Assembly: GCF_022811645.1 (NCBI RefSeq)
Contig: NZ_CP094534.1
Span: 4,340,001 to 4,404,000 of the forward strand
Source: Hymenobacter monticola
GTDB lineage: Bacteria > Bacteroidota > Bacteroidia > Cytophagales > Hymenobacteraceae
DNA length: 64,000 nt
Direction of reading: 5' to 3'
Below, piece by piece: positions 1 through 8,555 of the stretch (the first letter of the stretch is position 1; each line of letters begins with the position of its first letter). The notes under the pieces were generated by a model, which worked only from the letters and a program-made list of their open reading frames with translations, was not told where the DNA came from and ran no database searches. A program made the translations under genes and the position numbers.

Positions 1-176
1 TTGGCCTGGGTTTTCTCCACAAACTGGTTGGATGTCAGCTCCGACAGGTGCACCACGGTGCCGGCCGGCGCGTTCTTCAACTGGCCCGAAACCTCGTAGC
101 CGTCGGCAGCAGAGGCCGGCTGGCAAGCATTAGCCAAACCCAGCGCGGTGGCGGCAATGAAAACAGATTTAATCAT
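1..176 (-). CDS. DUF4369-type lipoprotein, N-terminal part (partial)
   Basis: Only the first ~58 codons are in the window; the gene runs off the left edge. The N-terminus MIKSVFIAATALGLANAC is a short signal peptide ending in a plausible relaxed Bacteroidota lipobox (Cys18). It is followed by YEVSGQLKNAPAGTVVHLSE, which resembles the DUF4369 beta-sandwich found at the start of many Bacteroidota thioredoxin-like (TlpA/AhpC-TSA) lipoproteins. That assignment rests on one short stretch, and the thioredoxin part cannot be seen. An in-frame ATG four codons upstream (position 188) is an alternative start; I prefer 176 because it begins directly at the signal peptide. Confidence 0.55.
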   Translation of the reverse strand, partial: MIKSVFIAATALGLANACQPASAADGYEVSGQLKNAPAGTVVHLSELTSNQFVEKTQA

Positions 177-244
177 AGGATGCAGCATAAGCTTATGCGT
201 AAAACTAGCCAACGCAAGGCAGTAAAATTATTGTTCCACAGGCT

Positions 245-296
245 GGATTGGTGGGTTAGTGGATTGGCGCATAAAAATCCACTAACCCACCAATCC
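245..296 (-). terminator. Long perfect hairpin downstream of gatB
   Basis: A 21-bp perfect inverted repeat (245-265 with 276-296, 10-nt loop) lies 5 bp past the gatB stop codon. Its position suits transcription termination or 3' end protection of gatB mRNA. No T-tract follows on the minus strand, so it is not a textbook intrinsic terminator. It could also be a repeat element. Confidence 0.5.
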
Positions 297-301
297 GCCA
301 C

Positions 302-1759
302 CTACCCTTCCAGCGCGGTGCGCAGCAGCTGGTTGGCCAGCTTGGGGTCGGCTTTGCCGCCGGTCAGCTTCATCAGCTCGCCCATGAACATGCCGGTGAG
401 CGACTTCTTGCCGGCGCGGTACTCGGCCACTTTGGCGGGGTTGGCGGCCAGCACTTGCTGCACCAAACCTTCCAGCTCGCCGCTGTCGGCTTTTTGGAGC
501 AGGCCGAGGCTTTCGGCGGCACCGGTGGCGTTGGCGGTGGGGTGCTCCAGCAGGTGCGGGAACAATTGCTTGCTGGCCACCGAGTAGTTCAGATTACCGG
601 CGTCAATCAGCTCAATGATGCCGGCCAATTGGGCGGCGTCGAGCGGAAAATCGGCCATGGTGAGGGCGCGCTCGTTGAGGTAGCTCTTCACCGGGCCCAT
701 TACCCAGTTGGCGGCGGCTTTGGCGTTGGGCGTGAGGCGGGCCAGCTCATCGAAGAACAGGGCCACGTCTTTCTGGTCGATGAGCACCGAGGCGTCGTAG
801 TCGCTCAGGCCCAGCTCGCCGGTGAAGCGCGCGTAGAGCTGCTGCGGCAGGGCCGGCAGCTCGGCGGCCACGCGGTGCAGCCACTCGTCCGAAATGATGA
901 GCGGCGGCAGGTCGGGCTCGGGGAAGTAGCGGTAGTCGTTGAGGGTTTCCTTGCTGCGCTGGCCGTTGGTGGTGCCGCTGGCGGCGTCGAAGCCGCGCGT
1001 TTCGCTGTCCACTTCGCCGCCAGCCTCAATGATGGCCACCTGGCGCTCAATCTCGTAGGCAATGGCGCGCTGCACGTTGCGGAAGGAGTTCATGTTCTTC
1101 ACTTCCACCTTCATGCCGAACTGCGTGGCACCCTTTTTCATCACCGAGATGTTGGCGTCGCAGCGCAGCGAGCCCTCCTCCATGTTGCCGTCGCAGATGC
1201 CGAGGTACTCCACCAGCTTCTTGATTTCGGTGAGGTAGGCGTAGGCTTCCTCGCCGGTGCGGATGTCGGGCTCGCTCACAATCTCGATGAGCGGCACGCC
1301 GGCGCGGTTCAGGTCCACCAGGGTTTCAGTTTCGCCGGCCAGGTGCATGCTCTTGCCCGCGTCTTCCTCCATGTGGATGCGGGTGATGCCGATTTGCTTG
1401 GTGCTGCCGTCGGCCAGGCGGATGTCGACGTGGCCTTCGGTGCAAATCGGGGTTTTATCCTGCGTAATCTGGTAGCCCTTGGGCAGGTCGGGGTAAAAGT
1501 AGTTTTTGCGGGCAAACAGGTTGTCGCGCCGAATCTGGCAGTTGGTAGCCAGGCCCATTTTCATGGCAAACTCCACGGCCGTGCGGTTCACCTTGGGCAA
1601 GGTGCCGGGGTGGCCGAGGGTGATAACCGACAAGTTGGTGTTGGGCGCAACGCCGTACTCGTTTTCATCGGCCGAGTACATCTTGCTGTGCGTGAGCAAC
1701 TGAGCATGTACTTCGAGACCGATAACGGGCTGGTATTGGGCAAGGGTGGCTTCGTCCAT
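302..1759 (-). CDS. gatB: Asp-tRNA(Asn)/Glu-tRNA(Gln) amidotransferase subunit B
   Basis: 485 aa, the normal GatB length. GatB is the kinase and tRNA-binding subunit of GatCAB, which converts Glu-tRNA(Gln) and Asp-tRNA(Asn) to the amidated forms in the cytoplasm using ammonia delivered from GatA. The sequence shows the N-terminal IGLEVHAQL, the signature LNRAGVPLIEIVSEPD, the cradle motif SLRCDANISV and VEVKNMNSFR, and a C-terminal YqeY-like tail domain ending GGKADPKLANQLLRTALEG, which contacts the tRNA elbow. The start ATG directly precedes the conserved N-terminus, and a TACCTTTA -7-like element lies about 40 bp upstream. gatA and gatC are not in the window, as is common in Bacteroidota where the subunits are dispersed. 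Confidence 0.97.
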   Translation of the reverse strand: MDEATLAQYQPVIGLEVHAQLLTHSKMYSADENEYGVAPNTNLSVITLGHPGTLPKVNRTAVEFAMKMGLATNCQIRRDNLFARKNYFYPDLPKGYQITQDKTPICTEGHVDIRLADGSTKQIGITRIHMEEDAGKSMHLAGETETLVDLNRAGVPLIEIVSEPDIRTGEEAYAYLTEIKKLVEYLGICDGNMEEGSLRCDANISVMKKGATQFGMKVEVKNMNSFRNVQRAIAYEIERQVAIIEAGGEVDSETRGFDAASGTTNGQRSKETLNDYRYFPEPDLPPLIISDEWLHRVAAELPALPQQLYARFTGELGLSDYDASVLIDQKDVALFFDELARLTPNAKAAANWVMGPVKSYLNERALTMADFPLDAAQLAGIIELIDAGNLNYSVASKQLFPHLLEHPTANATGAAESLGLLQKADSGELEGLVQQVLAANPAKVAEYRAGKKSLTGMFMGELMKLTGGKADPKLANQLLRTALEG

Positions 1760-1796
1760 AACTAAGAAACGCGGGGTGCTAAAAGCTATTCGGCCT

Positions 1797-1804
1797 TAAA
1801 GGTA
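1797..1804 (-). promoter_or_regulatory. gatB: Putative -7 element for gatB
   Basis: On the minus strand the sequence reads TACCTTTA, one base from the Bacteroidota -7 consensus TAnnTTTG, 37 bp before the gatB ATG. No clear -33 TTG was identified. Confidence 0.35.
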
Positions 1805-1898
1805 ACGGCCGGGGGGCAAGCCCGCCACGTTTGGCAGCCAGCGCTGCCGCACGCGCCGCGTGCCCTACCCCACCTGCCGCCGCCCAACTGCGGCGAAA

Positions 1899-2750
1899 TT
1901 ACCAGCGCCGGCCCCCGCGTGGATAGTAGCTGCCGGGGCCGGCGCCTTGCCGGTAGGGCGTTTCCATGGTGTAGTACACCGGCACGGTGTAGCGGCTGGG
2001 CACGGTTTGGCCGTCGCGCCGGGCCGGCACAAACTGCCGCTTGAGCGCCCCCACGGCCCGCAGCGCGGCTGCGTTGAGAAAGGAGGAGCTTGATTTCACC
2101 ACTTTGGCGTTGGTGATGCGGCCGTCTTCGCCCACCAGCAGCTCAACTTCGACCTCGCGGTTGAAACCGGCGCGGGCCATCCGGTATATCTGGGAGCTTT
2201 CCCGGCGCATCTGGCCCAGCTCTTGCGCGTTCAGACGCACGCCTTTGGCCAACTCCTTGGTGAGCTGCGCTTCCCCGCCGGGGTAAAGGGGCAGCTGCTC
2301 ATAGACAAAATACGGCACCGGTGCCCCGTTGGGTCCGTAGCAATTGCCGATGCCGCAGAGGCCTTTCTCGTAACGGTCGCGGCGCTTCAGGGTGCCGTCG
2401 GGGTAGTAGGTGAGCAGGTCGCCGTGGCGCTGGCCGTTGTAGTAGTCCTCTTTGGTGCGCATGCGGCCATCTTCGTACCAGGTGGTGAGGGTGCCGTGCA
2501 GGGTTTGGCGGTACACGTTGGCGTAGGGAATGTACTGCCGCAAGGCCCCCGAGGGGTAAAACACCCGCGTGACGCCCGTCAAACTGTCCCGAAACGTGGT
2601 TTCGGCGCAGTAAGCCGCGGGGTCAGCCTGGGTGGTAAGTTGGAAATCGGAGGTGTAGAAGGTGGCGGGCGGCTGGGCGACAGCCGGCGCCTGGGCGCGC
2701 CCCACCAACGGCAGCGCCAACATTGCGAAGACGGACAGTAAGGGTTTCAC
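1899..2750 (-). CDS. Secreted MORN-repeat protein with TonB C-terminal-like domain (paralogue 1)
   Basis: 283 aa from a GTG start at 2750, chosen because it opens directly on the signal peptide VKPLLSVFAMLALPLVGRAQA. An ATG at 2822 would add 24 residues. After the signal peptide come MORN/YwqK-type repeats (FYPSGALRQYIPYANVYR, TWYEDGRMRTKEDYYNGQR, TYYPDGTLKRRDRYEKG). The last ~100 residues form a TonB-CTD-like fold: VEVELLVGEDGRITNAKVV, then RAVGALKRQFVPARRDGQ and YTVPVYYTM. There is no transmembrane anchor or Pro-rich linker, so this is not a classical energy transducer; a periplasmic role is inferred. It shows the same architecture as the next two genes upstream, probably by tandem duplication. 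Function unknown. Confidence 0.8.
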   Translation of the reverse strand: MKPLLSVFAMLALPLVGRAQAPAVAQPPATFYTSDFQLTTQADPAAYCAETTFRDSLTGVTRVFYPSGALRQYIPYANVYRQTLHGTLTTWYEDGRMRTKEDYYNGQRHGDLLTYYPDGTLKRRDRYEKGLCGIGNCYGPNGAPVPYFVYEQLPLYPGGEAQLTKELAKGVRLNAQELGQMRRESSQIYRMARAGFNREVEVELLVGEDGRITNAKVVKSSSSFLNAAALRAVGALKRQFVPARRDGQTVPSRYTVPVYYTMETPYRQGAGPGSYYPRGGRRW

Positions 2751-3066
2751 CAGCGCAAGCAAACGATAAAGTGAAGCAATGCAACAATCAAAAATAACCA
2801 ACCGCACCCAGTTTATACGCACCTCCCGGGCTTTGGTGTCATCCCCCTCCGGCCATGGTGCGGGTACGCCCGGCGCGGGGCGTGCGCAGCGGCCGGCGCG
2901 TAGTTATCCTCGTTCGCACTCAGTGGAGGTCAGCTTTCCATACCAGGCCTGCTTGCTGGAAACCAGGCGGCCCCGGCTGCCGCGGCTTTCTCCAAGCGGG
3001 TCGGGCTTTTTTTGATTGAGGGTTTTATTTTGGAGAGGTGATTCTTTCTTTTCGCTCCTGCCCGCT
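2751..3066. other. Gene-free spacer between MORN/TonB-CTD paralogues 1 and 2
   Basis: About 316 bp (244 bp if the upstream ATG of paralogue 1 is used). No convincing coding frame, tRNA or long repeat was found. A T7 run near 3005-3011 follows only a four-base stem on the plus strand, too weak to call a terminator. The spacer sets paralogue 1 apart from the tightly packed upstream genes, so it may contain a promoter that I cannot define. Confidence 0.4.
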
Positions 3067-3882
3067 TTACTGAATGCGGAACGTGACCGGCACGGTAAAC
3101 GACACGGCCACCGGCTCGCCGTCCTGCCGGCCCGGCGCAAAGGGCTTGAGCTGGCGCACGGCGCTCACGGCCGCGTCTTGCAGCGACTCATAGGCCCGGG
3201 CGATGCCCTTGGGCACCTCCCCTGGTTTGATGTCATTGGGTTTGATGTCCTGCACCCGGCCGTCGGCGCCCACCACAAAGCTCACCTTCACAATGCCGTA
3301 CACTCGCTGCTTGAGGGCGTCCACGGGGTAGCGGGTGTTCAGCATCACGGCGCGCACCACGGCGGCTTTGTCGCCGGCGCCTTCCGAGTACACCGGCATC
3401 TGCTCGTAGGGAAAATAGGCGACCGGCTGGCCGTCGGGCCCGAAGCATTCGCCCGCCAGCGGCTGGTCGGGCAGGTGGTGCTCGCGGCGCTTGAGGGTGC
3501 CATCCGGGTAGTAGGTCAGCAAGTCGCCCACCACCTTGCCGGCCTGAAATGTGGCCTGGTAGCGCAGCTGGCCGTTTTCGTAGTACTCGCTCACGGTGCC
3601 GTGGCGCAGGCTTTTGCGCACGCTGGCCAGCGGCATGAAGGACTTGAGCTTGCCCGAAGGCAGGAAGTACGTGCGCTTGGTGCCGCTCAGCGAGTCGCGG
3701 TAGGCGGTTTCCTGGCGCTCCACGGCCCCGGCTTCGGAAGGCAGCCTGTGCCGGTTGGCGTCGAGGTACACGATTTGCGTGGGCCGCGCGGCGGGCGCCG
3801 CCGTGGGCAGGTGCTGGGCGTGGCTGGCGGCGGCCAGGCTCAGCAGAACGGCCGTGCATGGAAGGCGGTAGAGTGTTTTCAC
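3067..3882 (-). CDS. Secreted MORN-repeat protein with TonB C-terminal-like domain (paralogue 2)
   Basis: 271 aa with signal peptide MKTLYRLPCTAVLLSLAAASHAQ. The MORN/YwqK units are YFLPSGKLKSFMPLAS, EYYENGQLRYQATFQAGK and TYYPDGTLKRREHH. They are followed by the shared linker GECFGPDGQPVAYFPYEQMP and a TonB-CTD-like end (GIVKVSFVVGADGRVQDI, VRQLKPFAPGRQDGEPVAVS, FTVPVTF). The gene starts 9 bp after the stop of paralogue 3, which suggests cotranscription. The conserved block E-C-F-x-P-x-G-x-P-V-x-Y-F-x-Y-E-Q-M-P recurs across paralogues and joins the MORN and TonB halves. The molecular role is not known; the lack of a membrane helix argues against TonB-type energy transduction. Confidence 0.82.
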   Translation of the reverse strand: MKTLYRLPCTAVLLSLAAASHAQHLPTAAPAARPTQIVYLDANRHRLPSEAGAVERQETAYRDSLSGTKRTYFLPSGKLKSFMPLASVRKSLRHGTVSEYYENGQLRYQATFQAGKVVGDLLTYYPDGTLKRREHHLPDQPLAGECFGPDGQPVAYFPYEQMPVYSEGAGDKAAVVRAVMLNTRYPVDALKQRVYGIVKVSFVVGADGRVQDIKPNDIKPGEVPKGIARAYESLQDAAVSAVRQLKPFAPGRQDGEPVAVSFTVPVTFRIQ

Positions 3883-3891
3883 AGCAAGCAG

Positions 3892-4710
3892 CTATTCGTT
3901 GGCAAAGGTGACAGGAAGAGTGTAGGCCACCGGCATGGGCACGCCGTCGCGCCGGCCGGGCTGGAAGCGCTTGAGCTTGCGCACCGACGCCAGCACGGCC
4001 TCGTCGGCCAGCGGGCACAGGCCCTGCTTGAGCTGAACATCGGCCACCTCCCCCGCGGCGTTCACATTGAAGCCAACCACGACTTGGCCTTCGCAGTGGT
4101 CTTTGCGGGTGAGCTTGGGGTAAACCATGCCGCGCACCACCGCCTTGATGACGGCCCGGGGTCCGCCGTCGCCCTCCGGGTACACGGGCATTTGCTCAAA
4201 CGGGAAGAACGGCACAGGCAGGCCGTTTTCGGCAAAGCATTCGCCGCTGGTCTTGAAATCGTTCTTCTGGTTGTATACCTCCCGACGCTTCAGTTGCCCG
4301 CTGGGGTAGTAGGTGCGCATTTCGCCCGTTCGCCGGCCGTGCAGGTATTCGGCGTGGCTTTCAAGCTGGCCGCTGGGGTACCACTCCTCCCACACGCCGG
4401 AAAGCAAGCCCTTACGCAGGTGGCCGTACATCTGCGAGCTCGTCAGCTTACCGGTGGCCAGGGCATACGTTTTCACCGCGGCCTGCACGCTGTCGGCGTA
4501 CTCGGTTTCGCGGCGGTAGCGGGCGCCCTGGGCCGTGGGCAGCACCGCGCGGGCCGAGTCCAGGTATTCGGTTTTTAGGTCGGGAATGGCCGGCTGCTGG
4601 GCCGAAGCCTCGGCAGCAGCAAGCGCGATAAGAGCTTTTAAGACAGCAAATTGCGAATAGGAACTCACGGGCAGTAGAATGGGCAGAAAGTGGAATAGGT
4701 CAATCAGCAA
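3892..4710 (-). CDS. Secreted MORN-repeat protein with TonB C-terminal-like domain (paralogue 3)
   Basis: 272 aa. The hydrophobic N-terminus ends ALIALAAAEASAQ, consistent with signal peptidase cleavage. It has three clear MORN/YwqK units (EEWYPSGQLESHAEYLHGRR, TYYPSGQLKRREVYNQ) and the linker GECFAENGLPVPFFPFEQMP. The TonB-CTD-like end has GQVVVGFNVNAAGEVADVQL, VRKLKRFQPGRRDGVPMPVA and YTLPVTF. Two cysteines (in KDHCEG and QGLCPL) fall in the C-terminal domain and could form a disulfide in the periplasm. It sits 15 bp downstream of paralogue 4 and 9 bp upstream of paralogue 2. It would be annotated as an energy transducer TonB by homology alone, but no membrane anchor is seen. Confidence 0.82.
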   Translation of the reverse strand: MLIDLFHFLPILLPVSSYSQFAVLKALIALAAAEASAQQPAIPDLKTEYLDSARAVLPTAQGARYRRETEYADSVQAAVKTYALATGKLTSSQMYGHLRKGLLSGVWEEWYPSGQLESHAEYLHGRRTGEMRTYYPSGQLKRREVYNQKNDFKTSGECFAENGLPVPFFPFEQMPVYPEGDGGPRAVIKAVVRGMVYPKLTRKDHCEGQVVVGFNVNAAGEVADVQLKQGLCPLADEAVLASVRKLKRFQPGRRDGVPMPVAYTLPVTFANE

Positions 4711-4725
4711 AGACGAGTCAGCACT

Positions 4726-5697
4726 TTATTTCAAGCCGAATTGCACGGGCAATGTAAAATAGAGTGCGACCGATTCCCCATCAATAATTGCTGAGGTTAT
4801 TCGCTCGGCTGCATTGGGCGCAAATAAACGACCCGCCGAGAGGGCAATGGAACGCAACTCTCCGTTGAGGGCGCCGCTGGTAATGCCGGTGCCGTGGCTG
4901 CCGTTGGTATTTGGCGCCAGCATAAAATTGATGGGTACCTCACCACGCTGTGTCACCAAAGCTACCGACTCCGCACTGATTTGCTGTCGAGGCAACAAGA
5001 TGAGCAGCTTTCGCAATTCTCCTTGTGTATCGTGCACGAATTGCGCCTTTGAGGCAGTGCTACGGTAAATGTTCGAGTTTTCGGCTCGGCCCACAGCCTG
5101 ATAAGTAAATGAGTGGTTACTGGTTACTTTTTTTGGCAACGTGGCAGGTATTATCAGCGGGTTTGCGTTGCAGTCAACCAGCCGATTTCGAAAATCAAAA
5201 CATTGACTTGTTATCCGCTTGCCGAGCCGATAGTTTGCCACTTGCCGCAAGGCCCCATTGCGATAAAACGTTTGCACCTCCCCGTCCAATGCGGCATAAG
5301 CCGAGAGCGGCCTGCGCAATGAAGGCACAAAAAAAGCCGTGGGGGCCGGCCCCAACGTATCCTCCAAAAACCCTGCGCGCAACCGCAGTGTCCCGTCGGG
5401 ATAATGCATGGATAGCACAGCACGGCCGCTTGCATGCCGTACCGATAGCAGGACACGCTTTGCGTTCAGCTCCACCATACGGTCAGTGTAGCCACCCGTC
5501 GAATCCGTAATCGTACGAACCGCTACCCGACGAAAAAGAGGTTGATTGGATTTGAAAGCCTCGTATTGGCTATCGTAATCAAAAATTAACACCTGGACCG
5601 TATCGGGGTCGTAGTCCCATACTGCACGGGCCTGGGCCCTGGCCGATAATACACCAGCCAGGGCCCAGGCCCAAATCAGCATGCTCGCCCGCCACAT
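4726..5697 (-). CDS. Divergent secreted MORN-type paralogue 4
   Basis: 323 aa with signal peptide MWRASMLIWAWALAGVLSARA. Two MORN-like units remain (MHYPDGTLRLRAGF, TFYRNGALRQVANYRLGKR). A linker cysteine motif SQCFDFRNRLVDCN matches the position of the ECF linker in paralogues 2 and 3. The C-terminus ends ESVALYFTLPVQFGLK, like the YTLPVTF end of the TonB-CTD in its neighbours, although the core of that domain is hard to recognise. The base composition is visibly more AT-rich than the flanking genes, so it may be older, less constrained, or acquired separately. It starts 12 bp after the alaS stop. Function unknown. Confidence 0.72.
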   Translation of the reverse strand: MWRASMLIWAWALAGVLSARAQARAVWDYDPDTVQVLIFDYDSQYEAFKSNQPLFRRVAVRTITDSTGGYTDRMVELNAKRVLLSVRHASGRAVLSMHYPDGTLRLRAGFLEDTLGPAPTAFFVPSLRRPLSAYAALDGEVQTFYRNGALRQVANYRLGKRITSQCFDFRNRLVDCNANPLIIPATLPKKVTSNHSFTYQAVGRAENSNIYRSTASKAQFVHDTQGELRKLLILLPRQQISAESVALVTQRGEVPINFMLAPNTNGSHGTGITSGALNGELRSIALSAGRLFAPNAAERITSAIIDGESVALYFTLPVQFGLK

Positions 5698-5709
5698 GAT
5701 GGCAACGAC

Positions 5710-8385
5710 TTATCGATTTATCAGCGCTTCGGCCTTGGCAATGGCCGCGCCCAGGCCCGCCACGTTCTTGCCGCCGGCCGTGGCGAAGAACGGCTGCCCG
5801 CCGCCGCCGCCCTGGATTTCCTTGGCCAGCTCGCGCACGAGCGTGCTGGCGTTGAGTTTGCCGGCTTTGGCGATTTCGTCGTCCAGCATCACGGCCAACT
5901 GGGGCTTGCCGTCGATTTCGGCGCCGAGCACGGCCACCAGGTTCGGCACGGCCTGGCGTAGGTTGAAAGCCAGGGTTTTCAACGATTCGGCCGAGCTGGC
6001 CTGTACTTGCGCGGCGAGGAAGCGCACGCCGTTCAGGTCTTTCACCTGGCCCACGAGCTGGTCTTTTTGCTGGTTGATGCTTTGCTGGGCGAATTGCTCG
6101 ATTTGCTTGCGCAAGCCGGCAATTTCCTCGTTCTGCTTCTCAATGCTCGTGATGAGGTGCTGGGGGTTGCCCAGCGTCTCGCGCACCTGGGCCAGCAGGT
6201 CGAGCTGCGCGTCCACGTAGGCTTCGGCCGCGCCGGCCGTCACGGCCTCGATGCGGCGCACGCCCGCGCCCACAGCGCTTTCGGCCGTGATTTTGAAGTA
6301 GCCGATGCTGCCGGTGTTCTGCACGTGCAGGCCGCCGCACAGCTCCACCGAGTAGTCCTTATCGAAGGTGATGACGCGCACGAAGTCGCCGTACTTCTCG
6401 CCAAACAGGGCCATGGCGCCCAGGTTTTTGGCCTCGGCAATGGGTACGTTGCGGCGTTCGTCGAGCGGGATTTGCTGGCGGATGCGCTCGTTCACGATGG
6501 TTTCAATTTCGCGCAGCTGCTCATCGGTCACCTTGGTAAAGTGCGAGAAGTCGAAGCGCAGCAGCTTCTCGTTCACCAGTGAGCCTTTTTGCTGCACGTG
6601 GCTGCCCAGCACGGTGCGCAGGGCGGCTTGCAGCAGATGGGTGGCCGTATGGTTGTTGCGAATCTGGGCGCGCCGGGCGGCGTCGGGCCGGGCCAGGAAC
6701 TCGGCCTCCAAATCCTGCGGCAAATCCAGCGTGGTGTGGATGATGAGGTCGTTTTCCTTCTTCGTGTCAATCACGCGCACCTTGCTCAGGGGCGATTCTA
6801 GGTAGCCGGTGTCGCCAATCTGGCCGCCGCTTTCGGCGTAGAACGGGGTCTGGTCGAACACCAGCTGGTACTCGGTTTTGCCCTTCTTGTCGACTTTGCG
6901 GTAGCGCAGCAGGCGGGCCGTAGCCTCGTCCTGGTCGTAGCCCACAAACACGTTGGGGGCGTCATGCTCGGTCACGGTCACCCAGTCGCTCTGCTCGGTT
7001 TCCTGGGCGTTGCGGCTGCGGTTTTTCTGCTGCTCCAGCTCCTTTTTGAAGCCGTTTTCGTCCACGCTCAGGCCCTTTTCGCGGGCAATGAGGGCGGTAA
7101 GGTCGAGCGGGAAGCCGAAGGTGTCGGACAGCTCAAAGGCGGTTTTGCCGTCGATGACGCCGCCGTTGGCGCGGGCGCTTTCCTCCAATGCATCCAGCCG
7201 GCGCAGGCCAGTTTCCAGCGTTTTCAGGAAGGCAGTTTCCTCCTCCTCAATCACGCGCTGCACGAAAGCCGTCTGTGCCTTCAGTTCGGGGAAGATGCCG
7301 GCCATCTGGTCGGCCAGCACGGGCACCAGCTTATATAGGAAGGGCTGTTTCTGGTTCAAGCTCGAAAACGCGTAGCGGACGGCCCGGCGCAGGATGCGGC
7401 GGATGACGTAGCCGGCCTTCACGTTGCTCGGCAGCTGGCCGTCGGCAATGGTGAAGGCGATGGTGCGGATGTGGTCGGCAATCACGCGGATGGCGATGTC
7501 CGTCTTCTCGTTTTCGGTGGCCGGCTGGTCGTTCACCGTGGCGGGCGCGGTGCCGTGGTATTCCAGGCCCACTTCCTTGGCGATGAACCGGATGAGCGGC
7601 TGGAACACGTCGGTGTCGTAGTTCGACTTCACGCCCGACACGGCCATCATCAGGCGCTCGAAGCCCATGCCGGTGTCCACGCTCTGCTCGGGCAGCTTGA
7701 TGAGCGACTTGTCGGCCAGGCGCTGGAACTCCATGAACACGTTATTCCAGATTTCCACTACCTGCGGGTGGTCGGCGTTCACCAGCTCGCGGCCGGGCTT
7801 GGCGGCGCGCTCCTCCTCGGAGCGCAGGTCGATGTGGATTTCGGTGCAGGGGCCGCAGGGGCCGGTATCGCCCATCTCCCAGAAGTTGTCCTTCTTGTTG
7901 CCGGGCAAAATCCGGTCGTCGGTGGTGTATTGGCGCCACAGGTCCTGGGTTTCGGCATCAGCAGCGGTGCCGTCCTTTTCGTCGCCCTCGAAGTAAGTTA
8001 CGTACAGCCGGTCTTTTTCCAGCTTGAACACCTCCGTCAGCAGCTCCCAGGCCCAGGCAATGGCGTCCTTCTTGAAGTAGTCGCCGAAGCTCCAGTTGCC
8101 CAGCATCTCGAACATGGTGTGGTGGTAGGTGTCGTAGCCTACTTCTTCCAGGTCGTTGTGCTTGCCACTCACGCGCAGGCACTTCTGGGTGTCGGCAATG
8201 CGCTTGTAGGGCGCGGGCTTGTTGCCCAGGAAATAGTCTTTGAACGGGGCCATGCCGCTGTTGATGAACAGCAGCGTGGGGTCGTCCTTCACCACGATGG
8301 GGGCCGAAGGCACAATGTGGTGGCCTTTGCTGGCGAAGAAATCAAGAAACTGCTGGCGAACAGCGGAAGCGGTGGGGAGTGACAT
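5710..8385 (-). CDS. alaS: Alanyl-tRNA synthetase
   Basis: 891 aa from the ATG at 8385, which gives the canonical N-terminus ASAVRQQFLDFFASKGHHIV; longer frames upstream are not conserved. It charges tRNA(Ala) in the cytoplasm and edits Ser and Gly mischarging. The catalytic class II core has INSGMAPFKDYFLG, RVSGKHNDLEEVG, HHTMFEMLGNWSFGDYF and GDTGPCGPCTEIH. The editing domain carries the zinc-binding pairs HTATHLLQ and CGGLH. The C-Ala domain ends with the Gly-rich GGGGGQPFFATAGG. A -7 element TACCTTTG lies 46 bp upstream (8431-8438). Four MORN/TonB-CTD genes follow with gaps of 9-15 bp between alaS and the next three, so they may depend on read-through from alaS. Confidence 0.98.
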   Translation of the reverse strand: MSLPTASAVRQQFLDFFASKGHHIVPSAPIVVKDDPTLLFINSGMAPFKDYFLGNKPAPYKRIADTQKCLRVSGKHNDLEEVGYDTYHHTMFEMLGNWSFGDYFKKDAIAWAWELLTEVFKLEKDRLYVTYFEGDEKDGTAADAETQDLWRQYTTDDRILPGNKKDNFWEMGDTGPCGPCTEIHIDLRSEEERAAKPGRELVNADHPQVVEIWNNVFMEFQRLADKSLIKLPEQSVDTGMGFERLMMAVSGVKSNYDTDVFQPLIRFIAKEVGLEYHGTAPATVNDQPATENEKTDIAIRVIADHIRTIAFTIADGQLPSNVKAGYVIRRILRRAVRYAFSSLNQKQPFLYKLVPVLADQMAGIFPELKAQTAFVQRVIEEEETAFLKTLETGLRRLDALEESARANGGVIDGKTAFELSDTFGFPLDLTALIAREKGLSVDENGFKKELEQQKNRSRNAQETEQSDWVTVTEHDAPNVFVGYDQDEATARLLRYRKVDKKGKTEYQLVFDQTPFYAESGGQIGDTGYLESPLSKVRVIDTKKENDLIIHTTLDLPQDLEAEFLARPDAARRAQIRNNHTATHLLQAALRTVLGSHVQQKGSLVNEKLLRFDFSHFTKVTDEQLREIETIVNERIRQQIPLDERRNVPIAEAKNLGAMALFGEKYGDFVRVITFDKDYSVELCGGLHVQNTGSIGYFKITAESAVGAGVRRIEAVTAGAAEAYVDAQLDLLAQVRETLGNPQHLITSIEKQNEEIAGLRKQIEQFAQQSINQQKDQLVGQVKDLNGVRFLAAQVQASSAESLKTLAFNLRQAVPNLVAVLGAEIDGKPQLAVMLDDEIAKAGKLNASTLVRELAKEIQGGGGGQPFFATAGGKNVAGLGAAIAKAEALINR

Positions 8386-8430
8386 AGGAACAAAGCGAAA
8401 CGGCCCGCGCAGTCGGGGCCACGAATGGCA

Positions 8431-8438
8431 CAAAGGTA
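8431..8438 (-). promoter_or_regulatory. alaS: Putative -7 promoter element of alaS
   Basis: The minus strand reads TACCTTTG, an exact match to the Bacteroidota -7 consensus TAnnTTTG, 45 bp before the alaS ATG. A -33 TTG at the expected distance was not found. Confidence 0.5.
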
Positions 8439-8501
8439 GCTTTCCGGGCACGATGCTGTATCTATTTACGCACACCGCGTGCGGCATTAGAAGTAGCATA
8501 A

Positions 8502-8530
8502 AAAAAGGCGAACCACTGGCTCGCCTTTTT
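8502..8530. terminator. Intrinsic terminator after the FG-GAP gene
   Basis: A perfect 10-bp stem (8502-8511 with 8521-8530) has an A run on one side and a T run on the other, with a 9-nt loop. It lies 26 bp past the stop of the minus-strand FG-GAP gene and upstream of alaS, so it should insulate alaS from upstream transcription. The symmetric A/T flanks would permit bidirectional action. Confidence 0.8.
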
Positions 8531-8555
8531 ACTTTGAATTCTGCTGGCTCTGGGC

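Noticed and set aside
455..1765. 436-codon plus-strand open frame opposite gatB
   Set aside because: Complete overlap with gatB and no recognisable motif.
1899..5697. Annotation of the MORN genes as energy transducer TonB or as a YwqK toxin-antitoxin system
   Set aside because: No membrane anchor, Pro-rich arm or toxin partner is present; each similarity covers only one half of the protein.
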